A DNA stretch of 64,000 nt from the NCBI GenBank assembly GCA_900660155.1, contig CABFPE010000039.1:2122425-2186424 (forward strand), written 5' to 3'. Below, one piece after another: positions 1-12,442 of the stretch. How positions within the stretch are numbered: the stretch's first letter is position 1; each line of letters begins with the position of its first letter. The notes beneath the pieces were generated by a model, which was given only the letters and a program-made list of their open reading frames with translations, was not told where the DNA came from and did no database searches. The DNA is from Hofstenia miamia (lineage: Eukaryota > Xenacoelomorpha > Acoela > Hofsteniidae). The position numbers and the translations under genes were made by a program.

Positions 1-240
1 CTTCAAAAAATTTTTAAACAATAACTCAGGATCTAATAAAGATGTCCAAAATTTGAAAATAGCGAAAGATAGAGGAATTTATATCTAGAAAAAACAAAAC
101 GGTTGAGGCTAGTTATTACTCCCATGGGACTTAGATTCACTGCCCCTATATTATTGGGATAATTTGAATTGATCTCAAAAAACGGAAATTTTCATTAAAA
201 ATAGTTAATATTAACAAGTACTCGGGAACAGCAATACACA
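1..240 (-). repeat. Dispersed repeat, copy at left edge
   Basis: Shares ordered blocks with 31251-31605: AATAAAGAYRTCCAAAAT-type at about 37-56, TTATTACTCCCATGGG at about 113-128 (against TTGTTGCTCTCATGGG), and a tail AGTTAATRTY...CAGNAAC...AATACAC at about 205-240. The family is unknown to me; no ORF or structured ends are visible and this copy is cut by the window edge. Strand is arbitrary. Confidence 0.5.
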
Positions 241-571
241 AATGAAAATCTTCACCATTAAATGAGAGCACATTTACCATTAGATGTGCCAATATCCCAC
301 TATATTTAAACGCCTTATAGGATTAGAGAAGATTGTTTGAAAATATGATAAAACAATAGTTAAGCATTACTATAGAATTACTGTGAAAATTCAAGCTGAT
401 TAATTTCAAATATGCAACTGGAAAAATTGCTGAATGAATAGGCATTGAATAAATGGTGCTCGCGGGACGTATAATTTAACAAAATCGCGTTAATGGACAT
501 AAATCACAACTGCGAAATACGAAACCAGCAGGTTAAATAATTTACAATGGCCACAATATGAAAAATATTAC
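1..571. other. Intron 7 start of SYTL gene / flank
   Basis: No exon recognised. Positions 1-240 belong to the dispersed repeat described separately; the rest is AT-rich sequence without recognisable content. Confidence 0.5.
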
Positions 572-683
572 GAGGATATTCCTTCAAGAGTTGGCTTCAT
601 TGGCTTGGGGGCGACATCGGCACTGTCATCCACTCCATTGTCTTCGTGCGATTTAGTGCTCGATTTGCGGAGATCTTTTTCGC
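572..683 (-). CDS. SYTL exon 7 (linker; last exon in window)
   Basis: This 112-nt exon follows the strong acceptor CGTCTCTTTTCAG. With the one base from exon 6 it reads G-E-K-D-L-R-K-S-S-T-K-S-H-E-D-N-G-V-D-D and continues S-A-D-V-A-P-K-P-M-K-P-T-L-E-G-I-S (about residues 455-491). The composition is charged and disordered, fitting the end of an Slp linker. The proposed donor CCTC|GTAATA (weak) leaves two bases; without splicing the frame stops at TAA a few bases later, so the exon could also be terminal. Because Slp proteins normally end in C2 domains, continuation beyond position 1 is the better guess. Confidence 0.72.
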
Positions 684-2016
684 CTGAAAAGAGACGTTAT
701 TAGGACAATTAGAACAACTTACAATCTGGAAATGAAGCAATTTAAAGGGAAGCATAAAATGTTTTAAAATAGCATGCGACTCAAACAGAAAATAGAATTC
801 AAAAACAATTTTAAACACTTAGCCAATAGCCAAACTCTTGTGGTTACATATAAGCTATTAAATTATAAATATATTGGATGAAGTATATTGAGATGAGTGT
901 TAATGGAGCAAATTGATGACCTTCAAATCGCAATTGAATCCATTAAAATAGACAACTATAAAAAATATAATCAATTCCTTAAAGTTGGAATTCAGCAGAA
1001 AGAAACCAAATGATTGCGATATTTTTGAAGTATAGAAGGATATTCTTTGAAAACGATTAGCGGCGATTTGAGATAATCATTATCAATCACTAGATTACTG
1101 ACCCATAAAACTCGTACACCTGAGGTTCGTGAATTATTCACAGCGGGGATAGCGACCAAAAATCACTCGTTAGAAAGTGAAATTTTAAAAAAATTCAATG
1201 GCTAATAAAAGGATTAAGTTTAAATTTTCGGTGGCACCAAGTAGCCCAGATCAATTTACAATGAAAAATGACGACTAGGGTCAAACACAAGCCCAATTGA
1301 AAGATTAAAAACAGATCCGATCCAACACACTCTCAACTCTGCATAAAATGTTAATATTTAACGATTTGTGGATGTAAACCAATGATCTCGGATGCATAAG
1401 AACTCCCTGTGTGTCACTGGTGAGTGATAGTTCTATCAGGATAAATATTCATTTTCACACTACTGATTGTATGCAATGCCGAAACAACGACATACATGCA
1501 TGAATTTCGTCTTAGTTATATAGTTTCTAATCCTCAATTACCATATTCTATATGCAGTAAACTACCATTATCACATCTACCTAACTGTGGAAAACAGTTG
1601 ATGGGTATCGAGTTGAACATGCATAGTTGTTGGCAAAGCTTTTCTAGCACTTGTTACACATAGAGCTAAGGCGAACAACCAGCTGTACACCTCGTATTGT
1701 GTCTATATACATTCGAGTTCCATGATCAAATCTATCCAAACCAAATGAACTATTAATTAATAACTAAACGAAATTATTGATGGCTTAGTATGAAATGATT
1801 AGGAAATGTTCAGTAGGGACTTCCAAAACCCAAATATGAATCATGCAAACATGCGAATTCATTTAATAAGACTTTCATAACTTTCCAACACTAAGAAAAT
1901 AAAACAGGCCTAGACTAATATATTGGAAAGAGATTTTGATTTCAATGTAAAGTAAGTTTTGAAAGTCTTGACACATAGCGTACCCGGAATTGATATTGGC
2001 GCTTGCCCGTTACAAC
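684..2016. other. SYTL intron 6
   Basis: AT-rich intron of about 1.3 kb. I see no transposon ends, RNA gene or exon in it. Confidence 0.6.
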
Positions 2017-2216
2017 CTGAGGACTCTGATTCAAGTGAGTTGTCTCGATTATGATTGGGTGATCGCATTTTCCTGTTAGGACTGGCGAATCTCCTCAATA
2101 CCATTACCTTATGAAGAATAAGACCATGTGTATTATCCCCACCAGACGCACCACTAACACTGTGACGGTGATAACTTCTCATATCCCCGTCAAAAGAAGC
2201 GGCCAGATGTCGAAAT
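2017..2216 (-). CDS. SYTL exon 6 (linker; alternative donor inside)
   Basis: This 200-nt exon follows the acceptor ATGCTTACAG. Its first base completes an Arg codon with exon 5. It encodes about residues 388-454: F-R-H-L-A-A-S-F-D-G-D-M-R-S-Y-H-R-H-S-V-S, then a basic and Ser-rich tail (F-A-S-P-N-R-K-M-R-S-P-N-H; S-L-E-S-E-S-S). The chosen donor is CCTCAG|GTTGTA at 2017/2016, because one base (G) is then left and exon 7 reads on in a protein-like frame. A second good donor, CATAAG|GTAATG, lies at 2108/2107 and would give a 109-nt exon. Joined to exon 7 in phase 0 it would hit a stop at about 600, so it may be a truncating alternative splice or unused. Confidence 0.8.
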
Positions 2217-2628
2217 CTGTAAGCATATTCTTTAAAATTTAGATCATCATGCAAAAGAAACACAAGGAATCAAATGTGGTACAAATTTATAATCGCCTAG
2301 AATATATGCGAAAACAGTTATATAAATATTTACAATTGTTCCAAATTAGGATGTCAATAAATTTGATGTTGATAAAAATTGAATTCATTTAATATCGGAA
2401 ACAACTCATATCTCTTAACAAATAAATGAAAATGACAAATTGTCTAGATTATAAAGCTCAACCTTTTCAGTCCGAATGGCTACCAGTATGTACACTGAAT
2501 TTAATTAAATTTTTATTTGAACTAGCACCAATTACACTCATTAAAAATAAATTGATAGTAATGTATATCGAATCAAGATACTGAAAATGCTTACTGAGTT
2601 TCCAATTTACGTGCTCGAGAAATTAGTT

Positions 2629-2789
2629 CAGTGGTTCCCAAACTTTTTTGTTACATTCCACACTTTGTCCATTTTGGAACGAAAAACAAATAAAACATAG
2701 CCGTTTGGGAAAAAATGTAAAATTTTTTTCAAGTTTTTATGAAATTCCTCCCTGAATCCATAAAATTCCTAACCGGTTGGGAACCACTG
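2629..2789. mobile_element. Small hAT-like MITE
   Basis: The ends are inverted: CAGTGGTTCCCAAAC on the left and GTTGGGAACCACTG on the right, the common CAGTGGTTCCCAA end seen in many non-autonomous hAT elements. It is 161 bp and AT-rich inside. The flanking 8-mers (AATTAGTT and GCATCGTT) match at only half the positions, so the target duplication is decayed or absent. Confidence 0.6.
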
Positions 2790-3410
2790 GCATCGTTACA
2801 TGTAACCTTCTCAGTGTTTTCTTACCTTATATTCAAATTAGTACGATAACCTATGGTAAACTGATTTTGTCTACGTAGAAATGAGATTTATTGTTTCTAC
2901 AAATTGCAATATATAGATGTTATTTCCGACAACAATCACGTTTGCGTTCTAATGGTGCGATGCTACAAGCTTTGATAACATGCGGATGCTATTTCTAGAA
3001 GCTCTCCCCAAACCAATAAGTTGATGTAATTTGTAAGAATATATAAACGAAATGTGATAAACTAATTGCTATATTTTAACAATATCCGTTTTTAATTACT
3101 ATTAGTGATTTTAAACAAAAGTTATGTCCTTGGATATTTTTGACTCCGTAACGCTCGCACAGCAATTAATAACACAAATATAATTTGTTTCCGCGCTGAT
3201 TTTGATTAGGCACAAGTATTTTAAATTTTCATGTATTCATGTGATGAGATGTTTCTCATACTGCACAGCGAAGTAGTTTACTTACAAATTTAAAATGAAT
3301 AAAGTATTAAGAAACACTTCTTAGCAATCTAAATCAGAAACAAAACGTTAAAAATAGTCTGACAAATAGTCGTTGTTTGACATCCTGAAGTTCTAAAAAT
3401 AAAGTTGGAA

Positions 3411-3524
3411 AATACTTAGATGCCGGAAGCTAAGGATCTGACAACTATCAATTAGAAACAATGACTGAATACTTAGATGCCGGAAGCTAAGGATCTGACA
3501 ACTATCAATTAGAAACAATGACTG
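3411..3524. repeat. 57-bp perfect tandem duplication
   Basis: Two identical 57-bp units, 3411-3467 and 3468-3524, each starting AATACTTAGATGCCGGAAGC and ending AGAAACAATGACTG. Complete identity implies a very recent duplication or an assembly join. Confidence 0.9.
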
Positions 3525-4924
3525 ATTTTAAAAAACTTTTGTCTAAGACAACATTACAAAAATTTCATTGTTATAATGGGGACGCTTAAAACTGAAAAAG
3601 TCAGTGTTTTTGCATTCAAAAACAGTGGGAAATTTACTTTACATTTCAGAAATGAAAATTTTACCAAAATTTAGCATAATAGTACAGCTTGAAAATTTAA
3701 AAGTATTTAATAAGGTTAAAATTTCATTGTATGTCAAATTAAATCAAAACAAAATTTTGCACCAATAATGAGGTCTTTTGACATTTCTTCCTCCAACTAG
3801 CTTTGTAAACTTGCTCTATGAATGTAGCTTCCCTAACAATTATTAAATAAGTATTAAAATGACTCGTTTCTCATAAACGGTTTATTTTTTCAATTTCAAA
3901 CCTTAAATATTCCGTTTCACCTCTTGTACGTGCAAAGTTATCCTTCCAAAATAAATTTCTTTGTTCAGTTTAGTATTGATATATTTAATCAAAACTGTTT
4001 ACTTTTTGGTTAAAGTATTCTGCTTTTAGATCACAAAAATAATTACCCTAATGAGATATCAGCAATAGACTGTAACTGATTCATCAAGGATAACAAATAC
4101 ACATAACAAAAATATCGCTTTGACGCTCACGAACATTTCATTAAACGAACTGCATATATATCTGCGGTTATATGTATATATATATTTGCATATGTAAATA
4201 TAACTATCTACGTACTATGAAAAATCCATCTCAGTTACACATAGTATGCACTGCAAATGTATTCCGCTGAGCCAATGGAATATCTTACTCAGGAATCTAT
4301 AATTTCACAAAAATATGAGGATCCTTTTCCTATTCTGTAGAACTAGAAATATACAAAAAAATTTCGTGCAACAATTTCTTTAAACAAATTTGAAGAAAAA
4401 TTAAGAATTTTAGAAAAAAGTATTGATTAAAAAAATATTGTTCTCATACATATACGAAGCCTTTCCTTAAAGAAAATTGAATCACATGTTAAATATAGCA
4501 GAGTACATTGCTGATTTCAAATAAAATCAAGGTAAAACTTAAAAATAAAGTGGAGGCACATCAAAGAAAATCAAATCAAATGGCATTTACAATTAACAGT
4601 GTAACTGCGCTTCCGTAGATATGAACATATCATTGCTGTGAGATTTCACTTTTATGAAATAGGAAATGAAAAGTCATTGAGCCTTTTTGAAATTATTAAA
4701 ACATCACGCTTGAAAAACTAATTTTTATTAAATGATAAAACTTTTAGCTGCACTGGAGAAGATATCGAGAAACAAAGATTACACCTTGACCAATTTTTTA
4801 AAAATATTTGAACGATTTTGAACACAAAATGTCAAGGTATTACCAACAAAGTAACAAAAATAAATTATTCAAATAGTGCAGTACGACTTCCTGGTGATAT
4901 CCTTTATAAAATTAACAAAGTTGT

Positions 4925-5183
4925 GTTAACCCGAGAGATCTATATATAGCGCCATCCAGCCGACAATTCAGCCCTCGAGTTTGTCCATTAATATGAGGCT
5001 AAACTGGATATCCTATTGCACTTTTCAGGCAGTCTCACACATATATAAACGAATAGCTATAAAATAGCAAAACAAACTAAAATGAATCTATATCCATTGC
5101 CATCAAGCCAAATACGATTGGAAAAACCTGAGAGCTGAATGTTCGGCTGGATGGTTGTATATATAGTTCGGTCTTGTGATAAC
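4925..5183. mobile_element. MITE with long imperfect inverted ends
   Basis: About 50-bp terminal inverted repeats. Left arm 4925-4976 contains CTATATATAGCGCCATCCAG then CCGACAATTCAGC; the reverse complement of the right arm (5132-5183) contains CTATATATACAACCATCCAG then CCGAACATTCAGC. Outer tips are GTTAAC and GTTATC. There is no ORF. Superfamily unassigned and no clear target duplication. Confidence 0.65.
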
Positions 5184-5515
5184 CTTAAAAAGCCGACGAT
5201 AAATATTTACCAATTTGATTCCTTGCGATGAAACGTTTACAGATAGCTAATCGATTGTGAACACTATTTTAGCATTGATACACAACTTTCATCGAATATA
5301 GGTGTTTGTATAATTTATACGACACTCAAAGGTGTCTTTTTTAGAAAGATACAAACGCTAAGTTTACTGAAATCAGATGAAAGAAATCAGAATGACATTG
5401 GTAAATCATATTTGAAAGCATTTAGATGTCTTTGAATGCGCCTGAAATATTCGGTTAAACAGTTGAAAAGCAATTAAATCAGCTATCTGTCAACATCAAA
5501 GAAAGCATGACAAAC

Positions 5516-5847
5516 CTTGGAGATTCCTCTGATAATTGTCTATGGGCATAAATATGATTTGCGCTACGAAAGGCAGGTCCTAGTCTATGTACCCCTCGCA
5601 AATATCCACGAGCGTTTGGTGAACCATGCATTCTAGGTGGTCGGGGTAAGGAACGTGTGGACATTTGTCTTACAGGCGATACTGAATGCCTAGTGGCTAA
5701 GTGAGGATGACCAGGTAAATGATTAAATGCACCTTCATGAGAACTGTGGCGGAATGGAGGAGCTCGTTGCAGTGGCGGAGGTTGCACATCATTTTGCTTC
5801 TCTGGTTCTGATGATTTTGATGGACTGACTGGTGCTGTACAGTTACC
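5516..5847 (-). CDS. SYTL exon 5 (Pro/Arg/His-rich linker)
   Basis: This 332-nt exon follows TTTTATTGTTTAG and ends at CTCCAAG|GTTTGT. It starts in phase 0, as exon 4 requires, and leaves two bases (AG). It encodes about residues 278-387: G-N-C-T-A-P-V-S-P-S-K at the start, then a low-complexity stretch rich in Pro, Arg, His and Ser (Q-P-P-P-L-Q-R-A-P-P-F-R-H-S-S-H; S-V-S-P-V-R-Q-M-S-T-R-S; S-L-P-R-P-P-R). It is probably disordered, with S-P phosphosites and possible SH3-type P-x-x-P motifs. Reading past the donor meets a stop about 14 codons later, which supports the donor. Its role is inferred from position only. Confidence 0.85.
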
Positions 5848-5910
5848 CTAAACAATAAAACACATAAAACAAAATTAAACTAACTCAAGTTTTGAATCCC
5901 TATTATTCTA

Positions 5911-6103
5911 TTAACCCATATCAGCCCAGGCTACTAAATATAGTAGGTGAAATTTAAAACCAGCCTACTATATATAGTAGGTACAAAATTAGGAAAAGTA
6001 ATTAGTTTGCGAAAAAATACTTATGTAAATATGATCAGAGAGTCCCAGAGACATCATTTACACAAGAAAATATGAAAAAATAATTTGGGCAGTAGTGAGT
6101 TAA
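5911..6103. mobile_element. piggyBac-like MITE
   Basis: TTAA at both edges (5911-5914, 6100-6103) with inverted ends: TTAACCCATATCAGCCCA on the left and, reverse-complemented, TTAACTCACTACTGCCCA on the right. TTAA targets are typical of piggyBac. Inside lies a perfect hairpin CCTACTATATATAGTAGG and a second partial copy of it, probably subterminal repeats. Confidence 0.5.
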
Positions 6104-7182
6104 AACAATGAATTAAATTTGTAAATTTCCAATATCGTAAAGATAATAAGTTTCGATAAACTGGAATTAGTTTCATGTAATCGCAATGCAACCCGGGGTG
6201 GCAATAATGTTTAATCTAAATGAGTTGGGATCAACTCAAATTAAATCCTTTGAATTGGATTCAGGGTTATGTATTCACTAAGTAATATAATTGATTTGAA
6301 TTGGGATTACAAACACATTTGGGTTAATACGCAATAGAAACAAAGCATAATGAAGATTACAATAGTGGTCTGTCGGCCCACTGACCGCAAATTTCGCGGA
6401 TTAATGATCGAAACGTCTTAATTGGGTTTGCTGGTACTTGGGGGTGGGGTAGAAACAGCTTTGTAAAGCGGTTAAATTCCTCTTTGAAAGTAAGCTCATT
6501 CAAAGAAAATCCGATATTTCGAATAGTTTCCTAATCTGAATTACAGTTCAGAACCCCGGGACTATGGAAATTCTAAAGAAATAAAAATTTCAAATTTAAC
6601 ATTCTTGAAGTCAAACTATCTACTTGTAAATCCTTTAAGCAAAAATAATTATTAATGAAATTCGGTCTTCCTTTGGCTTTCATTTTTGCTGAAAATAAAA
6701 CCTTTTAGGCACAAACTTGGATAAATTTGAGTGTTGTTGTTTCAGTTAGTAAGTCTGGCTAATTGAGTACATTTGGGTTCACAACTATGGAACCGATTTC
6801 GAATTTTTGAAAAAGCAAAAATCCAACACTGAGAAAATGCAATCTAAAATGCGAATGACCAATGCTCTTGCGTGAGGTATCATAAAACAGCATGAAAGCC
6901 AAGTTAATTACAAGTAAGCATTATAAATGTGTTTTGAGATTAAAATTAGTGAAACCATCAAAGTGTAGCAAGATAAAATCCTATTGAAATTCTTGAAAAA
7001 TAATATGCGAATGGAAATAAACACACTAAATGAGAGCCATTAACAATCTTAAAAAGATTCAGCAAACTCAAACACGAGAAAATAATAAATGATTGTCGAA
7101 TGGAAGGGATTGCTGATAGATGTACTAAAAAATCTCTTATTGATGAAGAGTTTAAGAATCTCTGCGAAAATTGGCTGAGAAA

Positions 7183-7647
7183 CAGAATTGCCATGGATCT
7201 GGATCTAAATATGGATCAATTCGATCTATGGACATCCATTGGATATGGATGAGAAAATATATTTTATGGATATTCCTCTGTTACATTTCTAAGTAAAATA
7301 TCTTAAAATGAAAAATGAAAATAAGTTTACAATGATTTTGTTGTACAAATCTGAACATATACGTGTGTACCAAAATCACATTACCCCTTGAGAGCTAATC
7401 ACATTTTTGGCTTAATAATCAAAATATTAGACCTTGCCTAAAGCTCCATGCCCATTGAGAGGCATGTGTAATATTCTGCTTGTCTCCATTAGAGTGTTCA
7501 AAACAACTCAAAGAAATGTGCGTTATTTTAAATTTTTATTCGGAGTATTTTCCTGGTGGACATGGATTCTCTATGGATTGATACATTCAAATTTTTGTGG
7601 ATTGGATTGGACATGGATCCGAAAATATTCGATCCACGGCAACCCAG
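7183..7647. mobile_element. hAT-like MITE with GGAT-rich interior
   Basis: Inverted ends CAGAATTGCCATGGATC (left) and, reverse-complemented, CTGGGTTGCCGTGGATC (right). Flanking 8-mers CTGAGAAA and CTGAAAAA match at 7 of 8 positions, as expected of an old hAT insertion. The subterminal regions hold many ATGGAT/GGATC units that could be transposase-binding repeats. No intact ORF; a small ORF inside looks incidental. Confidence 0.6.
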
Positions 7648-10600
7648 CTGAAAAAAGACACCTTTTACTTTGGTTAGTTCAGCTATCTTATATTAAACAA
7701 GAAGTTCATATTTTTAAGCGAATTGCTTCAATTATAGTAGTAATTTTACTATAACCAGTTTATTAAAAGTATGAGAAGAGTATTCGTGAGTAGAATTTCT
7801 TCTGAACCAGCTTGTGCACATGTCACTAGATGAATTTTTGTTATAGACATTATAGATTCAATATCTGGCGGTTTCAATTTTAATTTAGAAACAACAAATA
7901 TGTCAAATTAAATTTATTGATTAATATTTAAAAAATCAATTTTCCATTAAGTGAAGGTCATGAGCAACGAAGAATTGGTAGCGAGCGTCTGTGTTTAGTT
8001 AGCGACATTTGTATGTTTATATATCCAATTCAAATGTTTACAAAGAAAACAAAAGCATAAAAATTATAGCTAGACTGCCTTTCCCAATAGCGCCCGAAAG
8101 CAATATGAATTATTGAGCTCCTTTCAAAAAAATAAACAACTTTCAAATCGATTGTTTGTTGGGAGACCTCCCACAAAAATGACATTCATTGCATGGCAAA
8201 TACTCTAAAATCAAATAATAATTTTATTCAGTACATTTTAAGCATAACCATTAAGTCCAGTTTTAACTTGGAAGTGAAGCTTCGATCAGTTAAATTTAAT
8301 TACATTTACATCAGTGGCAGGCTTTATGGGAAAACACTCGAGCTCAGCATTCTAAAATATGAACTTGGATAACGACAACGATATATATTTGACTACAGAA
8401 ATTTTACCATAAATTAAATATACTTTACATGACATTAAAGAAACCATCGTAATCCTATGTATGGATGATATGATTGAATAATGGAATTTGTGTACTGATA
8501 AAGTTCAGGTTGCTATTTGTTTGCATCTCAATAGCACAATGTATATATTCTTCAAATGGAAACATTTTATGTCATGCCAGTATAAGCTTGACAAAAGCTT
8601 TCAAGGCTAGTTGTTAGAGAGAATATATAGCTGAAATAATGAGAGAACTGCACTTAAACAGCAAATATAAATAAATCGAATGAAAAGATCGAAATTCCAA
8701 GTGTTAAAAACAATTAAAATGACAAAAAACTTTGTTGCACAACAAGCACAAAGAATTTACAAAAGAGTTGATCTAAACAAACGATCGATCATTAAAACAA
8801 AGGAATTAGAAAATAGGCTAAACCGCAAGGCCAATGATGAAGTTAACTAAGTACATGTGGACTGTTTTAAGGTTAACATAATAGTAGCCTTGACTTGGCC
8901 ATTTCATTAAAGGCTTAGAACTCAGTGATTTTAGCGAGCTCTCTTGCAGAGAGAAATTTGAGCTGGATTACAGTGAGTATATCGGACATAACTGTATACA
9001 ATTAACATAAGCGTAGTGCATTAAAAATATGCTATTAAATTAAAAATAAAGTTGTCACCGTAATTCGGAAAAGGAGTTCAAGATCTAATAGAGTCGTTAG
9101 GAAAAATTTAAGTGGAGAAAATAATGTGACAAGTAGAAATTTTTAAAAATTAATGGAAAAACACTTGCGGAATGAGTAAAAACCACAAAAAGAAAGCATA
9201 GTTGTAGTATTCGATATAAAGAGAATCTCAGTTATGGTTCATAATAGATATCGTTTGAATGCTATTGCAGTTTGGGCAATATGTTTATACCAAATAAAAC
9301 GACATAAAAGTTACTTGATTATAAAGTAGTTTCTTTGACAAACAGATATTTTATGTTGAAACTTGTCTTGAAAAAGCCATTATTAAAAATAATCTGAAGC
9401 TCCAATTACATGTAGGTTTTTCTCGCTCCATTGGAATAAAAATGCACGGATTATGTTTACCATTATGGTTAACTTCAGAAGAGAATTATTCGATAATTGC
9501 CACAAAATGTCTAACTAAACCATTTAAATAGTAACGTTAGGATGGGGTTACTCTGATAAATCAACAATCCATTCGCATACCAATTCTAAGAATCAATTCT
9601 AAGCTTGTCTTCAAGTATTTTCCTTGTTTATCCACATTTAAGGATAATCTTCTGTCCAAGGACCCGACAAAGTCAACCACCACGCCAAAATCACTTCTAT
9701 ATTTTTCTAGAAATACCTTCAGTTGAACATTCTATTAATCAGGCGTGTTCTTTGTGTAGCATAAATCATTTCTCGATTCACAAAATATTGATTATAGGAT
9801 AGATTTGCATTAGTCGCTGCTTAAGAAACGCCTTAACATAAATTATTAGTTGACATCGCTGGTAGTGAAACGATAAGTAGTGTCATAAAAGTAACTCTGG
9901 AAAAGATTGCATGACAACGATCTTTAATTAGCATAGCAATCACAGTTAACAACACACCATTCACAACAACCGCCTTAACTTAGCTAGATTTCTTCAACAA
10001 GAAACTACATTATAATCTATAGAAAATGAAACAATTTCTCTAGAATGAAAGTGCCATACGTCAGAAAGAAGCCAAAAAGCATAATGAAGAATCATGATTA
10101 AACAAGGTTAGGATTACAATATGAGATTGGACAATTTATTTCAACAAGCATATGCGAATATGTTTTGAAGAACAGCGTAATAAACTGCTACATGTATAAA
10201 GAATGATGATGACAAACAAAAATATCTCAGAAAATTTGAAGCTTATTCCAATTAACTCTCAAAAACAGAAATTCTTAATTTTTTACATTTTGGGAATCCA
10301 TTGCAAGGATTTGAGGGTTCTATAAAACAGAGCCAATGTAGGTTAGCTTCATTGTAATTTGAAGTATCAGGTGAGGCTTGAAGATCAATGTTTTCATATT
10401 CCATAAATAATTTTATGAATTGCTTAAAAAACTACTGAAAGATGGGTGGAAGCTGTTTTACATTAGAAAAATAATTGAAAAACGGTACTATTTGCTGAGA
10501 ACAGTGGTATGTTTGATTAACAACACGAGTGGAACAGCAATTAAATAGTTATAAATAAAAACAGAGTAATAAATCTAGAGCTAATTTCTAGAAAGTGACA

Positions 10601-10913
10601 AGTGACAGACATTGATTGATTTTTAATGATACACTCACTTCCTTATAAGATAAGTTCAAAAATTGAGAACTAAATTAAGGATGAGAAGTGCTGTCGCTTA
10701 CAATCCAAATTAAATGAACTAATACCTTTCATAATCACACTAACAACCATTCAAGCCTGTCCATCAACATTTCAACGCTACGAAATTGGATTTCATATTT
10801 ACATGAAAACAACTTTTTTACTGAAATGTCGATCAACAAGAAGCTTTGTATCATAATCCACTAGAGAATAAAGTTTACTTTTATTGCGAATACATTTCCG
10901 CAACTATCTATGG

Positions 10914-10990
10914 CAGGGGCGGATCCAGGAATTTTAGTAAGGAAGGGCGTGACGCCCTAAAATTTTTGAAAATCCGCAGTTGTTCTACCA
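10914..10990 (+). mobile_element. Solo hAT-like end
   Basis: Begins CAGGGGCGGATCCAGGA, a terminal motif frequent among hAT elements, followed by an AGGGCGTGACGCCCT hairpin. I found no matching right end (CCTGGATCCGCC) nearby, so this is a fragment or chance similarity. Confidence 0.35.
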
Positions 10991-11975
10991 CCTTAACTAC
11001 AAGTTTTTTCAGTTAGGAACGAAATTCTTCCACTACCCTTATATTCATAATGAATGCCTGAACAATTTTTTGTGACTGAGCAATTATAAGCATTTAAATT
11101 AGGTTTTAGTAATTAACTTGTTATAACTGATTGACCCTTAACCTACTAAAATTTTTTGGCTTAGTAAGTCCAGAGTGAACCCATAAATATACAACTTGAA
11201 AAAATGTATTAAAGTTGTTAAACCAATTCCCACTATCGAATGAAAACTATGAAGGCTATGAAATGGAAAATGGATAAGAATCTCCCAGCAGTGATCATCA
11301 TACACACTTCAGACTGCATATGAAATCTTTACATTAATCCTCGCTCAACAATGTATGAAATCATCTAAAAATCGAAAGATCGCGTTGAGCTTTCCACCAA
11401 AAACAGTGAATAGAAACCTTGATGTACGAAGTAATTAAGAAATTATTACGTATTTTTAAAGACAGAAAAGCAGAAAGCAAATAATTGAATCAATTATTTT
11501 CAAGTGCGAAGCGTGAAATATGCTGTTGAATAAACAGAAAATCAATTGCCAATAATTAAAACGGAAATTATGCATTTCGAAGACGATATTGGACGCAACT
11601 AAATGAAGCATCACTGACGCCCTACCCAATTGCCAATATTTTCAAAAGAATTTTTAGCTGAGGTGTTGACTTTTGAAAAGAAGAGAACGTAGTTTAGATT
11701 TCTGCAAACGACTAACTTTATTTATGAACTATAGCAAAAATAGACAATTTTACAATCCTCATACTCCAAAACGATTTAAGACTTGAAGTTTAATTACGCA
11801 AAAATATTTCAATTTAATCAGTTTTCAAATCGAATAACTCTTTCGCCTTTTTAATAAACTAGCTCTAACTCTAAAAAATTTCCTCACTAAAAAACCCAAT
11901 AGTTCACATAAACTTGCAATTTTAAAAAATAAAGGCTAATTCTGAGTAATTTTACTATATATGTATATAGAAGAC

Positions 11976-12017
<42 letters not shown>
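11976..12017. repeat. (TA)n microsatellite
   Basis: Interrupted TA dinucleotide tract of about 42 bp. Confidence 0.95.
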
Positions 12018-12235
12018 GCTAAAAACACTGTATATTACATAGAAGTAGATAAGCAAAAAACACGAATTGTTTATTATTTGCAATATGTAGAGAGTTTCAT
12101 AAACAAATTCAATAACCTCTTTAACAAAGAAATTTCGTTTTTGTTGCAAATAAAAGTTAAGTGTGTAAAAGATGTTAATTGAAACAGAATAACATTACAG
12201 ATTATTCTCGCTGCCATAGATTTGGCGAAGTGTGA

Positions 12236-12442
12236 ATGAGCAATTTCGTGCATGACGATTTAACCTCCGATGACACTGAATTTTATCATGGTATTATTGA
12301 AGGCAATATAAACGAAATCACATCTGCACGAATTTCTAAGATGACAAAAATTAAACACAAACCAAGTGAACCATTTAAATACACGATTTCTGAAATAAGC
12401 AATGGCAAACAGGTGTCTCAAAATGTGATCAATTATATATAA
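12236..12442 (+). CDS. Hypothetical small ORF, unrecognised
   Basis: A 68-codon ORF starting ATGAGCAATTTC with a mixed, hydrophilic composition (F-V-H-D-D-L-T-S-D-D-T-E-F-Y at the start, K-M-T-K-I-K-H-K-P in the middle), more protein-like than most ORFs in this AT-rich intron. It lies inside SYTL intron 4 on the opposite strand. I recognise no family. It could be a relic of an inserted sequence or chance. Confidence 0.2.
   Translation: MSNFVHDDLTSDDTEFYHGIIEGNINEITSARISKMTKIKHKPSEPFKYTISEISNGKQVSQNVINYI

Larger units (their letters stand above)
2217..5515. other. SYTL intron 5
   Basis: Holds a small hAT-like MITE (2629-2789), a 57-bp perfect tandem duplication (3411-3524), a (TA)-rich patch near 4150-4205 and a MITE with long inverted ends (4925-5183). 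The remainder is AT-rich without recognisable content. Confidence 0.6.
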
